The notes under the pieces: generated by a model | The model's input: only the letters and a program-made list of their open reading frames with translations | What the model was told of the DNA's origin: nothing | The model's database searches: none | Assembly (NCBI RefSeq): GCF_025751575.1 | Contig: NZ_JAOWLA010000021.1 | Span: 1-49,929 of the forward strand | Direction: 5' to 3' | DNA from: Albidovulum sediminicola | Lineage (GTDB): Bacteria > Pseudomonadota > Alphaproteobacteria > Rhodobacterales > Rhodobacteraceae | DNA length: 49,929 nt | In this document: positions 43,390 through 49,929 of the stretch, one piece after another | Layout: each line of letters begins with the position of its first letter | Numbering within the stretch: the stretch's first letter is position 1 | Position numbers and translations under genes: made by a program

Positions 43390-45654
43390 TTACGAACACT
43401 TGGAGTGTCCGCAGTTCGGGCAGGTCATGCAGCCTTCGCGTTTTTGCATGCCGAACTGGCCACAGGCGGGGCAGGCGGGGCCGCGCGGGGCCTCGCCGAC
43501 GGCCATGACCTGGGCGGTGGGATCGGACTTGAGGCCCATGCCCTCGCCCTGAAGGAAGCCGATGGCGACCATGTGGCGCTCAATCACCCCGCCGATCGCG
43601 GCGAGGATCGAGGGGATGTAGCGCCCCTCCATCCAGGCGCCGCCGCGCGGGTCGAAGACGGCCTTCAACTCCTCGACCACGAAGGACACGTCGCCGCCCC
43701 GCCGGAACACCGCCGAGATCATCCGCGTCAGCGCCACGGTCCAGGCGAAATGCTCCATGTTCTTGGAGTTGATGAAGACCTCGAAGGGCCGCCGGTGCCC
43801 GCCGTGCACGATGTCGTTGATCGTGATGTAGATCGCATGCTCGCTGTCGGGCCACTTGAGCTTGTAGGTCGCCCCTTCCAGCGCCTGCGGCCGGTCGAGC
43901 GGTTCGGAAAGATAGACAACTTCGGCCCCGGTGTCGGCCTCGGGCGCCTTTTCGGAGCTTTCCGAAACCGTCAGGACCGAGCCCGTCACCGCGTTCGGCC
44001 GGTAGGTTGTGCACCCCTTGCAGCCTTGGTCCCAGGCGGCCATGTAGACGTCCTTGAAGGCGTCGAAGCCGATTTCCTCGGGGCAGTTGATGGTCTTGGA
44101 GATCGAGCTGTCCACCCATTTCTGCGCCGCCGCCTGCATGCGGACATGGTCCATCGGCGGCAGCGTCTGGGCGTTGACGAAATGGTCGGGCAGGGGCTTG
44201 TCGCCGAAGCGTTCGCGCCAGAGCTGGACCGCGTAGTCCACGACCTCTTCCTCGGTCCGGCTGCCGTCCTTTTGCAGGACCTTGCGCTTGTAGGCATAGG
44301 CAAATACCGGCTCGATCCCCGAGGATACGTTGCCGGCGTAAAGGCTGATCGTGCCGGTCGGCGCGATCGAGGTCAGGAGCGCGTTGCGGATGCCGTGCTT
44401 GGCGATCGCCTTGCGCACGTCGCCGTCCATCTGCCGCATCGTGCCGGAGGCCAGATATTTCTCGGCGTCAAACAGCGGGAAGGCGCCCTTTTCCTTCGCG
44501 AGCTCCACCGAGGCCATGTAAGCCGCCCGCGCAATGGCGTGCATCCAGGCCTCGGTCTGTTGCGCGGCCTTCTCGGATCCGTAACGCAGCCCGACCATCA
44601 AGAGCGCATCGGCCAGGCCGGTGACGCCCAGGCCGATGCGGCGCTTGGCCTCAGCCTCGGCCTGCTGCTGGGGCAGGGCAAAGCGGGAGGCATCGACGGT
44701 GTTGTCCATCATCCGCACCGCCACGCGCACCAAGTCGTCGAGCGCGCCTTCGTCAATTCGCGCGCCGGGGCCAAACGGGTCCTCGACCAGCCGCGCCATG
44801 TTGATCGAGCCCAGCAGGCAGGCGCCGTAGGGCGGCAGGGGCTGTTCGCCGCAGGGGTTGGTGGCCGCGATCGTCTCCACATAGGAGAGGTTGTTCATCT
44901 GGTTGATGCGGTCGATGAAGATCACGCCCGGCTCGGCGTAGTCATAGGTCGCCCGCATGATCTTGTTCCACAGGTCACGCGCCCCGAGCGTGTGGTAGAC
45001 CTTGCCGTCAAAGGTCAGCTCCCAGGGGCCATCGGCCTTCACCGCCTCCATGAACGGGTCGGTGACGAGGACGGAAAGGTTGAACATCCGCAGCCGCGCC
45101 GAATCCTGCTTGGCCTCGATGAAGGCCTCGATATCGGGGTGGTCGCAGCGCATCGTCGCCATCATCGCGCCGCGGCGCGAGCCCGCCGACATGATCGTGC
45201 GGCACATCGCGTCCCAGACATCCATGAAGCTGAGCGGACCAGAGGCGTCGGCGGCGACGCCATGGACCGCCGCGCCGCGTGGCCGGATGGTGGAGAAATC
45301 GTAGCCGATGCCGCCGCCCTGCTGCATCGTCAGCGCGGCTTCCTTCAGCCCGTCGAAGATGCCCGCCATGCTGTCGGGGATCGTGCCCATGACGAAGCAG
45401 TTGAACAGCGTCACCGCCCGGCCCGTGCCGGCGCCCGCCGTGATCCGGCCCGCGGGCAGGTACTTGAAACCGGCCAAGGCGCCGTAGAAGCGGTCTTCCC
45501 ATTCCGCCGGGCGCTTCTCGACCGCCGCCAGCGCGCGGGCGATGCGGCGCCAGGTGTCTTCGACCGTCGCGTCCACGGGGGTGCCGTCCGCCTCTTTCAG
45601 CCGGTACTTCATGTCCCAGATCTGCTCGGCGATAGGGGCGGCGAAAGCGGTCAT
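43390..45654 (-). CDS. nrdJ: Adenosylcobalamin-dependent (class II) ribonucleoside-diphosphate reductase
   Basis: This 754-residue class II ribonucleotide reductase makes deoxyribonucleotides with coenzyme B12 and so does not need oxygen. It shows TLFNCFVMGTIPD, the active-site NPCGEQPLPPYGACLLGSINM region and IAPTGTISLYAGNVSSGIEP. A C-terminal cysteine-rich zinc-ribbon end has CPACGQFGMQKREGCMTCPNC. The ATG at 45654 has GAGG seven bases upstream; an ATG six bases earlier is too close to it. No cobalamin riboswitch was recognised in the 133 bases before the start. Confidence 0.94.
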   Translation of the reverse strand: MTAFAAPIAEQIWDMKYRLKEADGTPVDATVEDTWRRIARALAAVEKRPAEWEDRFYGALAGFKYLPAGRITAGAGTGRAVTLFNCFVMGTIPDSMAGIFDGLKEAALTMQQGGGIGYDFSTIRPRGAAVHGVAADASGPLSFMDVWDAMCRTIMSAGSRRGAMMATMRCDHPDIEAFIEAKQDSARLRMFNLSVLVTDPFMEAVKADGPWELTFDGKVYHTLGARDLWNKIMRATYDYAEPGVIFIDRINQMNNLSYVETIAATNPCGEQPLPPYGACLLGSINMARLVEDPFGPGARIDEGALDDLVRVAVRMMDNTVDASRFALPQQQAEAEAKRRIGLGVTGLADALLMVGLRYGSEKAAQQTEAWMHAIARAAYMASVELAKEKGAFPLFDAEKYLASGTMRQMDGDVRKAIAKHGIRNALLTSIAPTGTISLYAGNVSSGIEPVFAYAYKRKVLQKDGSRTEEEVVDYAVQLWRERFGDKPLPDHFVNAQTLPPMDHVRMQAAAQKWVDSSISKTINCPEEIGFDAFKDVYMAAWDQGCKGCTTYRPNAVTGSVLTVSESSEKAPEADTGAEVVYLSEPLDRPQALEGATYKLKWPDSEHAIYITINDIVHGGHRRPFEVFINSKNMEHFAWTVALTRMISAVFRRGGDVSFVVEELKAVFDPRGGAWMEGRYIPSILAAIGGVIERHMVAIGFLQGEGMGLKSDPTAQVMAVGEAPRGPACPACGQFGMQKREGCMTCPNCGHSKCS

Positions 45655-45739
45655 CGGCATCCTCGGGGTCTTGGGAAGGGTGCCCAAGTTACGCCCGTCA
45701 CGCGGCCGGGTCAATGAAATCCGAACGCGGGGCGGCAAC

Positions 45740-45767
45740 TTGATCTTGGACCCGGGCGGGCTAGAAT
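45740..45767 (+). promoter_or_regulatory. Candidate promoter for the DUF1489 gene
   Basis: TTGATC (45740-45745), a 16-base spacer and TAGAAT (45762-45767) resemble a sigma-70-type promoter, 20 bases before the ATG at 45788. It lies in the divergent gap with nrdJ. Confidence 0.35.
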
Positions 45768-45787
45768 GGCTAGCTCTTGGGGGTGCC

Positions 45788-46219
45788 ATGGCCGGATTCG
45801 TCCACATTCTGAAACTTTGCGTCGGCGCCGAAAGCGTGGAGGATCTGGCCGACTGGTATCGCGCTAATCCCTCACCCTATCCCAGCGGCGAGCGGCGCCA
45901 TGTCACCCGCATGTGGCCCAAGCGCGAGGCCGAGATTCTGGCGGGCGGTTCGCTCTACTGGGTCATCAAGGGCGTGATCCTTGCCCGCCAGCGCATCGTC
46001 CGGCTTGAGCAGATCGATCGCGGCGACGGGATCACCCGCTGCGGCATCGTCATGGACCCGGAGATCATCCGCACCGAGGCCGCGCCACGGCGTCCCTTCC
46101 AGGGCTGGCGCTACCTCGACCCCAAGGACGCGCCGCGCGACCTGCCCAAGGGCCGGGCGGGCGACAGCGCCCTGCCCGAAGAGCTTGCGCTGGCGCTGTC
46201 CGAAATCGGCCTCAGATAG
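45788..46219 (+). CDS. DUF1489 family protein
   Basis: This 143-residue protein is typical of alphaproteobacteria: FVHILKLCVGAESVEDLADW at the N-terminus, HVTRMWPKREAEILAGGSLYWVIKG in the middle and EAAPRRPFQGWRYL toward the end. No catalytic function is established for DUF1489. The ATG at 45788 follows GGGGGTGCC; codons further upstream cross the nrdJ promoter region. It lies 81 bases before hisS in the same direction. Confidence 0.87.
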   Translation: MAGFVHILKLCVGAESVEDLADWYRANPSPYPSGERRHVTRMWPKREAEILAGGSLYWVIKGVILARQRIVRLEQIDRGDGITRCGIVMDPEIIRTEAAPRRPFQGWRYLDPKDAPRDLPKGRAGDSALPEELALALSEIGLR

Positions 46220-46300
46220 CGCCCGGCCGCCGCCGGGCCGCTTGTCCCGCGCGGCCCCTTCCGCTACACCCGCGCGCGACAGCAAGCGAAAGACCGGATC

Positions 46301-47920
46301 ATGGCCAAGGACAAGGGACCGAGACGACCGCGCGCCGAGACCCCCAAGGGGTTCCGCGACTATTTCGGCGCCGAGGTGAGCGAGCGCAAGGCGATGCTCG
46401 ACACCATCGCCGAGGTCTATCACCGGTATGGCTTCGATGCGCTGGAAACCTCGGCCGTGGAGACGGTCGAGGCGCTGGGCAAGTTCCTGCCCGATGTCGA
46501 CCGCCCGAACGAGGGCGTATTCGCCTGGCAGGACGAGGATCAGGATTGGCTGGCGCTGCGCTACGACCTGACCGCGCCGCTGGCGCGGGTGGCCGCGCAG
46601 TATCGCAACGACCTGCCGACCCCCTACCGGCGCTACGCCATGGGCCCGGTCTGGCGCAACGAAAAGCCGGGGCCGGGGCGGTTCCGGCAGTTCTACCAAT
46701 GCGATGCGGATACCGTGGGCTCCGCCTCCGTCGCGGCGGACGCGGAGATCTGCGCCATGCTCTCGGACGTGTTCGAGACGCTGGGGCTGGGCGGCGACTA
46801 CGTGGTGCGGGTCAACAATCGCAAGGTCCTCAATGGGGTGATGGAGGTCGCGGGCGTCCTCGACCCCGCCGACCCCGAGAAATTCGCCCACGAACGCGGC
46901 ATCGTTCTGCGCGCCATCGACAAGTTCGACAAGTTCGGCGAGGCGGGCGTGCGCGCGCTCATCGGCAAGGGTCGGATGGACGAAAGCGGCGATTTCACCA
47001 AAGGCGCGGGCCTGTCGGACGAACAGGCCGCTGTGATAATGCGCTTTGTAAACGCGAATGATGCGATCAACCAAAACTTGAAATCGCAGTCGGCGGTCTC
47101 GTCCAAACTAGGCAGCGATTTCATAGAAACGCTGTCTAACGCTTATGACGGTGGCTTCACAGAATTGTTCGGGCGATCTGCCGCAAGTGCTTTGGCGCGC
47201 AATTCGGCCACTCTGGCCCATTTGAGAGAAATCGTTGGTGAGTCGGGCGTTGGCGCGGAGGGCGTTCAGGAACTCGAAACGATTGCTGAACTCCTCGCTG
47301 CCCAGGGCTACGGCCCCGACCGCATCGTCATCGACCCCTCGGTCGTGCGCGGCCTTGGCTATTACACCGGCCCGGTGTTCGAGGCCGAACTGACCTTCGA
47401 GATCCTCGACGAAAAGGGCCGCAAGCGGCAGTTCGGATCGGTCGCGGGCGGCGGGCGCTACGACGACCTGGTGAAGCGTTTCACCGGGCAATCGGTCCCG
47501 GCGACGGGCGTGTCGATCGGCGTGGACCGGCTTCTGGCGGCGCTGCGCGCCAAGGGCCGGGTGCAGGGCGACGGGCGCGGCCCGGTCGTCGTGACCGTCA
47601 TGGACCGCGACCGCATGGCCGACTATCAGGCGATGGCGACCGAGTTGCGCCGCGCGGGCATCCGGGCGGAGGTCTACCTCGGCAATCCCAAGAACTTCGG
47701 CAACCAGTTGAAATACGCCGACAAGCGCAACTCTCCCGCCGCGATCATCCAGGGCGGTGACGAGGCCGCGCGCGGCGTCGTGCAGGTCAAGGACCTTTAC
47801 CTGGGCGCGAAGATCGCCGCCGAGGCCAGCCACGAGGAGTGGAAAGCCCAGCCCGCCCAGACCGAAGTGGCCCGCGCCGATCTGGTGGCCGAGGTGCGCC
47901 GCATCCTGGGGCAGGGCTGA
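46301..47920 (+). CDS. hisS: Histidyl-tRNA synthetase with a low-GC internal insertion
   Basis: This 539-residue class II aminoacyl-tRNA synthetase charges tRNA-His. Motifs: [47 protein letters not shown] (motif 2 region), [18 protein letters not shown] and [14 protein letters not shown] (motif 3 region), then an anticodon-binding domain. Between about residues 245 and 310 the protein has roughly 40 residues more than I expect for this group; this stretch is near 49% G+C (47041-47160) and uses ATA, CTA, GTA and AGA codons that are rare around it. The ends of the insert blend into conserved sequence without a frameshift. The stop overlaps the hisZ start (TGATG). Confidence 0.94.
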   Translation: MAKDKGPRRPRAETPKGFRDYFGAEVSERKAMLDTIAEVYHRYGFDALETSAVETVEALGKFLPDVDRPNEGVFAWQDEDQDWLALRYDLTAPLARVAAQYRNDLPTPYRRYAMGPVWRNEKPGPGRFRQFYQCDADTVGSASVAADAEICAMLSDVFETLGLGGDYVVRVNNRKVLNGVMEVAGVLDPADPEKFAHERGIVLRAIDKFDKFGEAGVRALIGKGRMDESGDFTKGAGLSDEQAAVIMRFVNANDAINQNLKSQSAVSSKLGSDFIETLSNAYDGGFTELFGRSAASALARNSATLAHLREIVGESGVGAEGVQELETIAELLAAQGYGPDRIVIDPSVVRGLGYYTGPVFEAELTFEILDEKGRKRQFGSVAGGGRYDDLVKRFTGQSVPATGVSIGVDRLLAALRAKGRVQGDGRGPVVVTVMDRDRMADYQAMATELRRAGIRAEVYLGNPKNFGNQLKYADKRNSPAAIIQGGDEAARGVVQVKDLYLGAKIAAEASHEEWKAQPAQTEVARADLVAEVRRILGQG

Positions 47921-49008
47921 TGGCGGAAAAGGCGGCGGCACGGGCCGAGGCGGCGCGCCTCGTGGCGGCCTTCCGCGCGGCGGGCGCGGTCGAGGTCGAG
48001 GCCGATATCCTTCAGCCTGCCGAGGTGCTTCTGGACCTCTACGGCGAGGACATCCGCGCGCGCGCCTATGTCACGGCCGACCCGCTGCGCGGCGAGATGA
48101 TGCTGCGCCCCGACTTCACCGTGCCGGTCGTGCAGATGCATATGGCCGAGGGCGCGGAGCCCGCGCGCTACTGCTACTCGGGCGAGGTCTTCCGCAAGCA
48201 GGAACACCCCACGGCCCGGCGCGCGGAATACGTCCAGGTCGGCTATGAGGTCTTCGAGCGCGATAACCCCGTGGCGGCGGATGCGGAGGTCTTTGCACTT
48301 TTCGCCCGGCTCCTGGCACCCCTGGGCCTGCGCGCCGCGACCGGCGATATCGCGATCCTGACGGCGGCGGTGCGCGGGCTGAAGACGCTCGAAACGCGCA
48401 AGGCCGCGCTCTTGCGCCATATCTGGCGGCCGCGCCGCTTCACCGAGCTTCTCGAACGCTTCGGCGGGCAGGCCCCGGTGCCGCCCAGCCGCGCGGCGCT
48501 GCTGGCGATGCTGGCCGCCGGTGATCGGCCCGAAACGGGCCCGCACCTTGGGCTGCGGTCCGAGGCCGAGATTTCCACCCGCCTCGCTGCGCTGGTCGAG
48601 GATGCGAAGGCCCCGCCGATCTCGGCGGAGGAGGTCGGCCGCCTCGAAGACCTGCTGAATCTCGAAGCGCCGAGCCCGGCTGCATTGGCCCATCTGCGCG
48701 ATCTGGCCCGTGACTTGCCCGCCATCGCCCCGGCGGTGGACCGGATGGAGGCGCGGCTTGACGCCCTGGCCCGCGCCGGGATCGATGTGGGCAAGCTCGC
48801 CTTCGAGGCCAGCCATGGCCGCACCACGCTCGAATACTACGACGGGTTCGTGTTCTCCTTCCACGCTGCGGACCCCGAGCTTCCCCCTGTCGCCTCGGGC
48901 GGGCGCTACGACGCACTGACCGAGGTCCTGGGCCAGGGCCGGTCCATCCCCGCCGTGGGCGGCATCATCCGCCCCGGCCTTGTCGCCGATCTCGGAGGGC
49001 TCGCGTGA
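47920..49008 (+). CDS. hisZ: ATP phosphoribosyltransferase regulatory subunit
   Basis: This 362-residue paralogue of histidyl-tRNA synthetase activates short HisG. It keeps synthetase-like segments (MMLRPDFTVPVVQMHM, ARYCYSGEVFRKQEHPTARRAEYVQVGYE, YYDGFVFSFHA, SGGRYDALTEVLG) but lacks the anticodon-binding domain. The ATG shares its A with the hisS TGA stop, and its own TGA overlaps the hisG ATG, so hisS, hisZ and hisG are translationally coupled. It acts in the first step of histidine synthesis. Confidence 0.93.
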   Translation: MAEKAAARAEAARLVAAFRAAGAVEVEADILQPAEVLLDLYGEDIRARAYVTADPLRGEMMLRPDFTVPVVQMHMAEGAEPARYCYSGEVFRKQEHPTARRAEYVQVGYEVFERDNPVAADAEVFALFARLLAPLGLRAATGDIAILTAAVRGLKTLETRKAALLRHIWRPRRFTELLERFGGQAPVPPSRAALLAMLAAGDRPETGPHLGLRSEAEISTRLAALVEDAKAPPISAEEVGRLEDLLNLEAPSPAALAHLRDLARDLPAIAPAVDRMEARLDALARAGIDVGKLAFEASHGRTTLEYYDGFVFSFHAADPELPPVASGGRYDALTEVLGQGRSIPAVGGIIRPGLVADLGGLA

Positions 49009-49715
49009 TGCTGAAGCTTGGCGTGCCCTCCAAGGGCCGGCTGATGGAGCAGACCTTCGACTGGTTCGGACGGCATGGCGTGACCCTCAGCCGCACCGGC
49101 TCCGACCGCGAATACGCGGGCGCCGTCGAAGGTGTGGACGGGCTTGAACTCGTGCTCTTGTCGGCGGGGGAGATCCCGCGCGAACTGGCGGCGGGCCGTA
49201 TCCACCTGGGCGTCACAGGGTCCGACCTGGTGCGCGAAAAACTGGCCGACTGGCCCGCGCAGGTGGTCGAACTTGCGCCCATGGGCTTCGGCCATGCCGA
49301 CCTCATCATCGCCGTGCCCGCCTGCTGGCCCGATGTCGACACGCTCGACGATCTGGACGCCGCGGCTGCGGCGTTCCGCCGGGCGCACGGATTCCGCCTG
49401 CGGATCGCGACGAAATACCACCGCCTGGTGCGCGATTTCCTGACCCGCCACGGGGTGGCGGACTACCAGTTGGTGGACAGCCAAGGCGCGACGGAAGGTA
49501 CGGTCAAGAACCTGACCGCCGAGGCGGTGGCCGACATCACCTCGACGGGGGAGACGCTGCGCGCGAACCACCTGAAGATCCTAGCCGACGCGCTGGTCCA
49601 TCAAAGCCAGGCCACGCTTTACGGCGCGCGCGGAGCAGACTGGCAGGGCGCCCGCCGGAGCGCTCTGGCTCAACTTTGCGCACGTCTCGGGATATCGCCC
49701 GGGGATCTGGCCTAG
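49008..49715 (+). CDS. hisG: ATP phosphoribosyltransferase, short form
   Basis: This 235-residue protein is the catalytic subunit for the first step of histidine synthesis, joining PRPP and ATP. Segments KLGVPSKGRLMEQT, AGRIHLGVTGSDLVRE, IATKYHRLVRDFL and the PRPP-binding ATEGTVKNLTAEAVADITSTGETL are typical. It lacks the C-terminal regulatory domain of long HisG, consistent with the adjacent hisZ. The ATG at 49008 overlaps the hisZ stop; an in-frame GTG three bases earlier is possible. An IS transposase end lies 20 bases downstream. Confidence 0.95.
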   Translation: MLKLGVPSKGRLMEQTFDWFGRHGVTLSRTGSDREYAGAVEGVDGLELVLLSAGEIPRELAAGRIHLGVTGSDLVREKLADWPAQVVELAPMGFGHADLIIAVPACWPDVDTLDDLDAAAAAFRRAHGFRLRIATKYHRLVRDFLTRHGVADYQLVDSQGATEGTVKNLTAEAVADITSTGETLRANHLKILADALVHQSQATLYGARGADWQGARRSALAQLCARLGISPGDLA

Positions 49716-49735
49716 GTGTTCAGTCTCATTGATCT

Positions 49736-49929
49736 TCAAAGCCAGAACATGACGGTGGCCGCGAGTGCGATGGCGGATGGGAAGGTCTTGGCGCATCTGT
49801 CATAGCGGGTTGCGACCCTGCGCCAGTCTTTCAGGCGACCGAACATGATCTCGATGCGGTTGCGGCGGCGATGGCGCGGCTTGTCGTATCGGACAGCTTT
49901 GCCGCGCGACTTCCGACCGGGGATGCAGG
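49736..49929 (-). mobile_element. IS5-family (IS427-group) transposase, C-terminal part
   Basis: The minus strand encodes the last 63 residues of a transposase and its stop at 49736-49738: RRRNRIEIMFGRLKDWRRVATRYDR followed by CAKTFPSAIALAATVMFWL. This is the conserved C-terminus of IS5-family DDE transposases; the E in IEIMFGRLKDW is the catalytic glutamate region. The gene continues past the window edge. The end of the element should lie between the hisG stop (49715) and 49736, but I could not define the terminal inverted repeat from one side. Confidence 0.88.

Noticed and set aside
43237..45717. Plus-strand open frame of 826 codons opposite nrdJ
   Set aside because: Low-complexity translation without motifs; the minus strand encodes a full class II ribonucleotide reductase.
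45655..45787. Cobalamin riboswitch upstream of the B12-dependent ribonucleotide reductase
   Set aside because: The 133-base gap is too short and lacks a recognisable B12-box.

Overview
The window is high-GC, gene-dense, and reads as a chromosomal segment of an aerobic alphaproteobacterium. I infer Rhodobacterales (Rhodobacter/Paracoccus/Roseobacter type) from a short-form HisG with a separate HisZ, a NasT/NasS nitrate-assimilation system, an adenosylcobalamin-dependent ribonucleotide reductase, a DUF1489 protein, and many genes joined by ATGA/GTGA overlaps. No rRNA, tRNA or CRISPR array was recognised.

Layout. (1) 1-2292: end of a sulfate-activation locus (3' end of cysC, then cysQ) followed by an FrhB-like iron-sulfur flavoprotein. 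(2) 2289-9351, minus strand: an operon for a ProVWX-type quaternary-amine transporter, a carboxymuconolactone-decarboxylase-like protein, an aldehyde dehydrogenase, a Rieske quaternary-amine oxygenase and an RpiR-type regulator. (3) 9421-18047, plus strand, divergent from region 2: a dimethylglycine/sarcosine-dehydrogenase-like flavoprotein fused to a GcvT-like THF domain, an MDR oxidoreductase, three tandem mandelate-racemase/enolase-superfamily enzymes, a class III PLP aminotransferase and a [2Fe-2S] ferredoxin. (4) 18063-26970: a TetR/BetI-type regulator diverging across a perfect 18-bp palindrome from a Pot-type ABC importer, then a trimethylamine-dehydrogenase-like demethylase, an MttB-family methyltransferase and a nucleoside deaminase. 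Regions 2-4 look like one catabolic island for an N-methylated amine or betaine: two importers, at least four different demethylation or oxidation chemistries and three possible epimerases. The substrate cannot be read from sequence; proline-betaine-, hydroxyproline-betaine- or carnitine-like compounds are reasonable candidates.

(5) 27002-30043: small accessory genes (SnoaL-like secreted protein, LysR regulator, GFA-family protein, GNAT acetyltransferase). (6) 30122-41708, minus strand: a complete assimilatory nitrate regulon in the order nasT-nasS-[leader]-nrtA-ntrB-nrtCD-nirB-nirD-nasA. The leader before nrtA carries an intrinsic terminator whose 5' arm overlaps a hairpin with an A1/G4 hexaloop, the expected target of the ANTAR antiterminator NasT. 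The permease gene ntrB is broken by a frameshifting deletion. (7) 42073-49715: a GST-like protein, a GDCCVxC-type small protein, class II ribonucleotide reductase, a DUF1489 gene and hisS-hisZ-hisG, with a low-GC insertion inside hisS. (8) 49736-49929: the 3' end of an IS5-family transposase just after hisG, running off the window.

Three solute-binding-protein genes (proX, the potD-like gene and nrtA) are each followed 9-11 nt after the stop codon by a perfect 9-10-bp GC-rich hairpin with a five-base loop. This repeated architecture probably protects the binding-protein mRNA.
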